Made by a program: the position numbers and the translations under genes. A DNA stretch of 64,000 nt from Durusdinium trenchii (lineage: Eukaryota > Sar > Dinophyceae > Suessiales > Symbiodiniaceae): contig CAXAMN010026473.1 in NCBI GenBank assembly GCA_963970005.1, positions 385,320 through 449,319 of the forward strand, given 5' to 3'. Below, one piece after another: positions 57,339 to 64,000 of the stretch. Under the pieces are notes generated by a model. The model was not told the origin of the DNA and did no database searches. It worked only from the letters and a program-made list of their open reading frames with translations. Within the stretch, counting starts at the first letter, position 1. Each line of letters starts with the position of its first letter.

Positions 57339-60300
57339 TCAGGTCGAGAGAGTGCCCTTGGAGCTGGCGGTGACCCCGGCCCGGCGCACATCGATGCTGA
57401 CACACCTCGAAGTAGCCGGGTTTGCTGTAAAGGCCACCAGCGAAGCGGGGCCGAACCAGGGTTGGGTGGATCTTTTGTTGAAGATCCGAAGAAGAGACAT
57501 CTGGAATAAGGGGATGGCAAAGGCACAATAAGGTCACTCTTCTTTGTCCCCATAGGCTGCGTGTTGTGGTTTCAGACCCATCGACCGGACAATGGGTCGG
57601 CATGTTGCGAATGGAAAATCAAACTTTTGCAGATCCAATCCGGTGCGATTGGTGCGATAAAACACCCAGCCTGAAATTCCAACCTGGTCAGTCCTTGAAA
57701 CTAGTGACAAGGGCATTACTATTAGTAGCAAGAAGCTGTTAGGTTGGAGGCCATCGCTAGTAGGTTGGTGGTCATTGACTACTAGTAACAAGAAGCTACT
57801 AGTAACAATCAAACCCCAAAAATCCGCTCCTCTCAGAGAAATTCCTCGCCCAGGCGCTGCTTCAACGCGGCACCCATAGCCTCCACGGTTGGACCGTGGG
57901 AGAGACCGTGGATCTGGACCACCGGAGGCAGATCTCAAGACGCCCCCACCAAATATATCGAAAATATGAAGACCAGGAGTCACAAGACGGAGTGATCAAC
58001 TAATGGCGGAAGTCGCTGTGCCCCTGTCACTTCCACCCACTCACGACTGGATGGGGTGCCCATTAACCACCCAACTCCATGTGACCCCTGGTGAATAGTT
58101 CTTCGGAACCTTTCTTTCACACGGTCTTCTTGCTCTCTTCGGGAGCCACGAAGGTGGATCAGCAAGCGTCCGAAGGTGTCCTCCATCTGAAAAAGCCATC
58201 CATCCGGTGGACACCAAAGCACCTTCATGTTGAATCCCAAAACAAGAACGCACCCAAACAAACCGTTGGATCTTAGAAAAAGTCTGTTCATGTGTCACGG
58301 TCCCAACTGAAGGGATTCTTGTACCTTGGCAGTACATCATCACCCCCACAAGGGTTGTGACCGGGATGGTGACTGCTAGCTAAAGTGACCGGTCAGTTGG
58401 AACATGCCAACAGAACCAGAGTATCAGGGGATGTGAACTGCTACAAACAACTCGGGAAGAGAAAGATGGAAGATCTTGCAATGGCATTTCTGATATTTCT
58501 GACTCCTTTTTGCTGCACGTAGGATGTTAACTCGAGTTGAAAAGGTCTGCCAGCTCTCCAAAAAGACTTCCCGACATGTGCACATCCACCAAAAGCACGA
58601 AAAGCAAAGCCCCACCAAACCAGCTAGTACCAGGACCTTCCAAGAGGTGGTTTTTGGACAGCCTAACCACTAAGAGGCTATTTATAGACACCTCTTGGTG
58701 TCGGTCCTGGTAAAGGAAGAAATGACTTCATCTCACCTCCGCCGCCGCCAGGGCCAGGTCCAATGCGCAGGGCGAGACGGCGCCCTCGGGTCGCACCTGC
58801 GATGGGCGGTGCATCGCCCCTGATCCATCTCCCCAAGCAGTCGCTCCATGGAGTGTGTATACTGTAGGCTTCCAACAACCACCATGAATTTAATAGGGTC
58901 ATACCGAATCAACTAAGGATTGTACACTACCAAAAACCAATTCAACCATTGTTTTAATGGTCCAACGGAAGTCTAGGGTATATGAAATAGGGAGAGGCCC
59001 CCTGGCCCGGGCTGGGTTGACCGGTCTAGTTCCCTTTTTGCGGGGGGGGGTCAAGCTGGGAGGTCGAGCTGGGATGATCTGGGCTTTTGGGGCCTTTTCC
59101 CTACGCTGTGGATTGGTCCGAGATCTTGTCCGTCCAAAGACGGACAAAAAAAAACCACCCGCGTGTCGTGCAGGCATCTCAGGGGCCACCGGCACTCTTC
59201 CTGGCTACCCTAAAGTATAGATTGGATCCAAGAAGAGGCAAAGGAGGAGAGATGAAGAGAGGGAAAACAAAGGAATATGCGCCAAATGCACATGCACCCC
59301 ACGGTCGATTGCTCAAGCTCTGCGGTGCCTGCACCAAGTGGACGGTCATGGCCGCATTCACCACCTTGGGCGGTTGCGGCGGTCGCAGCACCGGCGACGG
59401 CACACGCGCGCTGCCGTCGAACGACCCTTTAGGGCACAACTGGACGATCAACTGTGCACAGTCTTTGTTTCTAGTAGCGTCCTTTGCTCCGTTCGTAGCG
59501 ATGCCAGGAGCCCCGAGTATATAGCTTCTTGTGCACAGGGATGTGGTAATCCCACAGGGATATGAGTTCCCGATCGAAAGCACTGCGACAAAGAGTTCTT
59601 CTCTCTTTGACACCTTGCTTTTCTCGCAGCTACTGGTGCGATTGAAACAAGCAGACTTGCTAGGGACTCGATCGCTGGGAACTTCTGCGATCCTTCTGCG
59701 ATCCGCCATGGCACAAAGGACTCGAACGCGTGGTGCAACATCCTCGGGCGGATGGGTCGACGGTGTGTGGGACGGCACGGGTACCGGCTTCGTACCGAAC
59801 GCAGGCGGGGTGGAGCGTGGGACGGGGCGAACCACGAAGCAGCAACAAAGTGAGCATCAAGCATCTAGTAGCGATGCACTTGTTTCTAGTAGCTTCTTGC
59901 TACTAGTAGTAATGCCCTNNNNNNNNNNAGTAGCGATGCACTTGTTTCTAGTAGCTTCTTGCTACTAGTAGTAATGCCCTTGTTACTAGTAGCAATGCAC
60001 TTGTTTCTAGTAGCATCTAGACTCTAGACAGAATCTGGGACAGTTCAAGAAAATGCCCCGTTACCGAATCCGTCCTGGCAGAGGCTCTCTCTTGGAGAAT
60101 GGAGGCATCTGAAAAGAAAAATGTCGTCTGTGTCGACAAGTTCGAGAAAAAAATAGACTGTAACCCTTCAATCCACACTGAACATCGCCATTTGTTTTTT
60201 TGGATTGATGACTACTCCATGTTACTCCCTAGAAGTCATGCATAGTAAACTGATGTAAACTGCAGCCCATGCGTTCGTGGGGTTCAAGAACATCGCGGTA

Positions 60301-62357
60301 TTTGACCTTCTTTTCACCCAAAGCTTCACCAACGAGAAGCCACGGATGTAAAGAATTGAACGAACTCGAGCTGGGGCTCGAATTCGCTGCATGCTACAGC
60401 AAAAAGGAACAAAGCAACTCTTCGAGTCGGTTTTACCAAGTCCTGAACTCCACTGACTTGGCTTGATCAGTTTAACCTTGAAACCTGAAGAACTCCACTT
60501 GGTCCTACCTTCCAACCCGGTTTGATCTGGTTCTCTAAATCAAGTCAATCCATTTCGGGGCGGTTCGCTGAAAAACGGAGACATCAGCCCTATCGTTGGC
60601 CACCCCACACCTTAACATCCAAGCAACTCCACGGAGACATCCTCTGCCATCTCTTCCTGCTGCCCCTGCCACTGCAGGTCACTGCCTTGGCGAAGCCAAG
60701 AACGTGATATAGAAAACAGGTGTTTGGGGCGAAGGAGTCCAAAGGAAAATGTCTGGTAAGATCACAAAAGGTCATGGTGTTGGTGTAACTCGTCCTAGTG
60801 TTCTGCAAGATTCAGAGGGGTTATATATATATATATGGCATGTTCTTCTGTTGCACCATGATGTTTTCGTCCTCGAATTGCGACTCAGGAGTTTTTTCAA
60901 CCAAGGCCTCTGGATGGGCAGACGAATGCCGTGAATGCAGCTCTTTGTTAAAATCTGGTCCGACCAGACTTTCTGTACCGACCCTCCAATGGCACTGCGC
61001 AGATTATTGTACACCCTGTGAAGCAACAGGAGCTGCCAAAAAATGCTTCCAACGACCCGCCGAAACCCCCCACTAAACCGACACATGGTTCCAACCGCTC
61101 GTATACCGCCGCTCTGAGCACCAGGCAGAGCATCGGACGATTCGAGAGATCCATCACGCACAGCACCTGCGAGCGCGGCTCTGGAGCGAGTGGCGGAAGA
61201 AGGCCCGGAGAGGAGGGGGTCGGTTCATCAAGAGTTCACTTGAGATTCAATCGGGCAAGCTCTTTGCGGGGATTGTTGGCTGGTTGGAAGGGAAATCACT
61301 CGGGTTTTTCGCCTGGAGGAAATGGTTCACCAGACAACGACGGTGGAAAGAGCCGTAGCTCGTGACGCGAGAGGCCGGCGTTCTTCACCTTCCGAACTGG
61401 GTGACCCTCAGGTCGGTATTTTAGGGCGCGGAAACGGCCAAACAACGAGAACACACAGATGCTGCTGTTGGCCGAGTGGTGTTCAAGAGTTCCGGCCACA
61501 GCTTGCTAAGCACTTTGAAGTGACACCAAGAAGAACGAGCTGATTCATCGCAGAGGATCTCCCCCATCTGCTGCCTTATTTGCCGCCTGGCCACGAATTG
61601 GCCGGAAAAGAAACCGACCCCCCACCCGCGGCGGTCGACCAAAAGTCAGTGTGCTTCGCCTGGGCGCTTTGGTACGCGGCCTCCGCGAAGGCCATGCGAC
61701 AGCAACCGGCCTTGGAGCCTAAGGCCTGATGAAGTGCTTGGCCCACCTGGCGCGGGCAGGAGCAAGAAGCTACGAACGGGGCTGGTTTTGGTTTGGGGTC
61801 GGGGAAGGTGTTTTTGGTGTTGCCACACATTTCACAGAACCACCGGGTGTAAAGGACCACAGGTGCGAGAGGTGCGGAGTGATGACCGATGACCACAGTG
61901 GATGTTGTTCAAAAAAGAAAACCAAATGGATGAAACCACTTAAATGGCCTAAAAAGCAAATTAACGATACTAGTAGGATGGAAGAATCCTTGAAGCAAAT
62001 GATGAGAAATGATGAAGCTGACACTTGCGCCCGTTTCTTCAATATCAGCAAGATCTCTTCTTCCCACAAGGTAAAACACAAGTGATATCTCAAATCGATC
62101 TCTCGTGGCCCATCCACCCCTAAACTTTAAAGAGAAGGGTGACAACCCATCCACCCAAGCATCCCCAGCATCCCCAGGGCCCCACCCCAGGGCACCGTGA
62201 TCATGACATCCTCCACGCTGTGATGCTCATCGATCCAGGCGTCTCCCACGCAGCTCGCGGTCAGCTGCAACCCACTCCCCAAGCGCCGCAGCAGCGCGTC
62301 CAACGTGTGGAAGCCCGTCGCGACCCTGCGGCGGCCGTCGGCGGCAGCGTCGCGTAG
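57339..62357 (-). CDS. HisB-like protein (imidazoleglycerol-phosphate dehydratase family), 7 exons, N-terminus missing
   Basis: Minus-strand exons: 62357-62196, 61746-61660, 61166-61122, 59451-59335, 58796-58737, 57913-57850, 57424-57339 (TGA 57341-57339). They sum to 621 nt, 207 codons, with all phases matching. Exon 1 carries R-V-A-T-G, L-D-A-L-L and the metal motif WIDEHHSVEDV; exon 2 VGQALHQALGSKAG; exon 3 VMDLSNRPML (family: V-D-L-S-G-R-P); exon 4 VVNAAMTVHL (family: M-T-L-H-I); exon 6 VEAMGAALKQRL; exon 7 ends ASSKGTLST (family: P-S-S-K-G-V-L). HisB removes water from imidazoleglycerol phosphate in histidine synthesis. Here the usual His of L-D-H-M is Ala and the second H-H-x-x-E is G-P-T-V-E, so metal binding is probably altered, while the R-P and S-K-G phosphate-site residues remain. 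Exon 5 is a 20-residue insertion without counterpart. Donors: four GT, two GC. About 20-30 N-terminal residues should lie past 64000. Confidence 0.75.
57697..57812. repeat. CTAGTAG-type modular repeat in HisB-like intron 6
   Basis: GGTTGGAGGCCATCGCTAGT, ACTAGTAACAAGAAGCTACT and related modules, 38 bases from the exon-6 donor. Confidence 0.85.
58018..58090. repeat. Dispersed repeat, copy 2, in HisB-like intron 5
   Basis: Matches 55637-55705 over most of its length, ending CCCAACTCCATGTGACCCC. Confidence 0.8.
58628..58712 (+). mobile_element. MITE-like family F, copy 2, in HisB-like intron 5
   Basis: TACCAGGACCTTCCAAGAGG mirrors CCTCTTGGTGTCGGTCCTGG plus TA. 85 bp, ending 24 bases from the exon-5 donor. 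TA at both outer ends. Confidence 0.8.
58863..58978 (-). mobile_element. MITE-like family D, copy 4 (inverted), in HisB-like intron 4
   Basis: GTAGGCTTCC ... GGAAGTCTAGGG with interior CATACCGAATCAACTAAGG, the reverse complement of 20338-20451. Confidence 0.8.
59466..59528. repeat. CTAGTAG-type modular repeat, fragment in HisB-like intron 3
   Basis: TTTCTAGTAGCGTCCTTTGC and further modules directly upstream of the exon-4 acceptor region. Confidence 0.8.
59861..60022. repeat. CTAGTAG modular tandem array with assembly gap, in HisB-like intron 3
   Basis: Units of 21 bp (CTAGTAGCGATGCACTTGTT+T; CTAGTAGTAATGCCCTTGTT+A) alternate with a 17-bp unit (CTAGTAGCTTCTTGCTA). Ten N at 59919-59928 interrupt it; the flanks repeat each other, so the array is probably longer in the genome. 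Confidence 0.9.
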
Positions 62358-62359
62358 CT

Positions 62360-64000
62360 CGAAGCGTCCGGGTGTTCAGCTCGAAGCCCGTCCGTCCACC
62401 CACCCGCTTCACCCCGCTTCGCCCAGGGTCAATTCTGTGGTTTGGCGAAACGTTCATGGCGCTTCAGGTGCGAAAAAACGCCGCTGAACCTGGAGTTGTT
62501 CATCCCCCACGCGTTTGGGTTTTGGGAGGTTCGGCAGTAAGCATGTCGAAAACAAACAATCATTGGAGAGGCCAATGGATTTTGTGGGGGTTCCTGAACA
62601 ATGCTGCCAATGAACTTGAGACATGAATGTCTATCACTGTACTGATATAAGAGTGGGCCACCCGAGGTGTGTCAGTTACAGTTGCAAGTATGAATCTGTT
62701 ACATCGCCAAAAATGGTCAACCATTTTGGGCAGATGATCACATATCACATGCGAAGATTGGTCACAAGGGATCATGTCCAACAATACGATTGAGGTGGCA
62801 CAACCCACACCCAGTTTCCATAAAAACACGGCAAACGACTGTCGCTTCTCCCACCAATCCAAGCTGTCCAAAAGGCCTTTCTGGTGTCTCAGGGCTCAAA
62901 TCCAAGTCAACAGAGATGTCGATGTTCGTCTCCTGTCAACGGGGCCACGATCATGGCCACGACCACTTCAGCCAAGACCTTTCTCACCCATGAAGGCTTC
63001 AGGCAAGGTGTTTGATTGAGGACTGAACACTTCAGGCGAAACGAGGCCGGTTGCGGGATGAACGTTCAAGGGTCGGGTCCCCCAGCGTGGATGGCTGATA
63101 TGCCTGCATGGCTGAGCGAAGACATCTTGATACACAGGTGTACACCCTGGGAGTCAAAGACTATAAAAAGAATGGTCTTTAGGGGAACTGAAAGGGAACT
63201 TCCTTTACTCCAGCCGGTCAAAATATAGTCGAACTGGACTTCTAGGGTACAGTGTCCATGAGTGTACATGGTACAAATACCTTACGAGTTCGGGTGTTCC
63301 ATGTGCCCGATCCAGTGATATGTACCGTTGCTGATGCACTGCTTGAGCTTGATGACAATAAAGACAAGGTTGGTCGGGGCACACAGCTTTCTTCGTAAAT
63401 GGATACGATGGGGACGTCGGCATCTATGCTTTCTTTTTTCCACTGCACTGAGTGCTTTCTTTTCCTGAGGAGACCCTGTTCACTTCCCCGCAGAAACTGC
63501 GCAAGTGAAGCAAGCGAAGTTCCGAACTCATTCTCCCAGACCCGTCTGACATCACTTCTTTCCAAGCATTTTGTATTCTTCAGACCGGAACTTCCACATC
63601 AACGTGTGCAGAATGCAGGTCAATGAAACATGTCGTCCGTCAACACGTAATATCCCTCGCCCTCCCCTCTTGCTTCTTCTAGAGAAAAACGAAAACTCGT
63701 TTCTCAGGTCTCCAATTCAGGGTGTGAGTTTGTGTGTGTGTGTACATTTTGGACTCATAAGTAACCTGTTGGTTTTTGAATTTGCAGGGGGCAGCAGCCC
63801 GCTCATGAGTCTACTAGTTTGGGCTGACCACCCTGACATACATGCATAAGTGATGACTTCTACTTCCTACTGGCCCTTGGTTGTAACTAGAACAAGAACT
63901 CTGGCCTTTGCACCTGCTTCAATCGGTGAACTTTCAAGCGTTCGATGTTCGTCCTGAGACCGAGCTTTGAACTTTGAGGCCTTTGGATCATAGAGCTTGA
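62360..64000. other. Region upstream of HisB-like exon 1; N-terminal exon not found
   Basis: I see no frame matching the start of HisB here. GC-richer pieces at 62890-63050 are not convincing. A family-A element lies at 63145-63247. Confidence 0.5.
63145..63247 (-). mobile_element. MITE-like family A, copy 4 (inverted)
   Basis: CCCTGGGAGTCAAAGACTAT at the left, ATAGTCGAACTGGACTTCTA then GGG at the right, TA beyond the ends. Interior GGGAACTTCCTTTACTCC. Confidence 0.85.

Noticed and set aside
59179..59835. A 218-codon minus-strand frame
   Set aside because: Only the part at 59335-59451 matches HisB; the rest is intron that happens to be open, including CTAGTAG repeats.
61421..61896. Two longer minus-strand frames suggesting a frameshifted gene
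   Set aside because: The HisB-like exon at 61660-61746 explains the coding signal; the extensions are intron read-through.
1..64000. CRISPR arrays, rRNA, tRNA and bacterial-type promoters or operons
   Set aside because: I found no spaced direct repeats with unique spacers, no rRNA signature and no tRNA cloverleaf I could support; repeats here are eukaryotic foldback elements and microsatellites.

Overview
The window looks like nuclear DNA of a dinoflagellate, most like Symbiodiniaceae. The reasons are: roughly balanced base composition; very short GC-richer coding exons (about 45-200 nt) set in long repeat-loaded introns; some GC-AG introns; many small inverted-repeat elements; trinucleotide tracts; and a ubiquitin-protease-type frame without introns. 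There is no bacterial operon structure, and I recognise no rRNA, tRNA, CRISPR array or phage. Two 10-base N gaps (21930-21939 and 59919-59928) are assembly gaps inside repeats.

Layout. Bases 1-1749 (+) are the 3' part of an intronless gene for a USP-type ubiquitin C-terminal hydrolase with Cys/His-rich C-terminal segments. A GAT microsatellite lies 140 bases after its stop. It may be the end of a retroelement. Almost everything else that looks coding is on the minus strand, as isolated islands with plausible splice sites. I give about 40 as candidate exons. They suggest, from right to left: a HisB-like gene (57339-62357); a run of charged, coiled-coil-like exons between about 31 and 57 kb; exons of a probable polytopic membrane protein (about 22.5-28.7 kb); and further helical exons at 5.3-16.1 kb. 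How these join into genes cannot be settled without transcripts.

The best supported gene is the HisB-like one. Seven exons join into one uninterrupted 207-codon frame (621 nt) that follows imidazoleglycerol-phosphate dehydratase from its first H-H-x-x-E motif to its C-terminal S-S-K-G. The second H-H-x-x-E motif and the usual L-D-H histidine are missing, so the product may not be a classical dehydratase. The N-terminus would lie beyond base 64000.

Introns and spacers carry several families of 75-145 bp elements with terminal inverted repeats, often with TA at the ends (MITE-like), and a modular CTAGTAG-punctuated repeat at eight places. Other unusual points are a near match to the dinoflagellate spliced leader at 12.6 kb and a frame-disrupted coding block with a CAG tract at 11-12.4 kb. 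All exon calls were read by eye from frames and splice motifs, with no transcript or database support.
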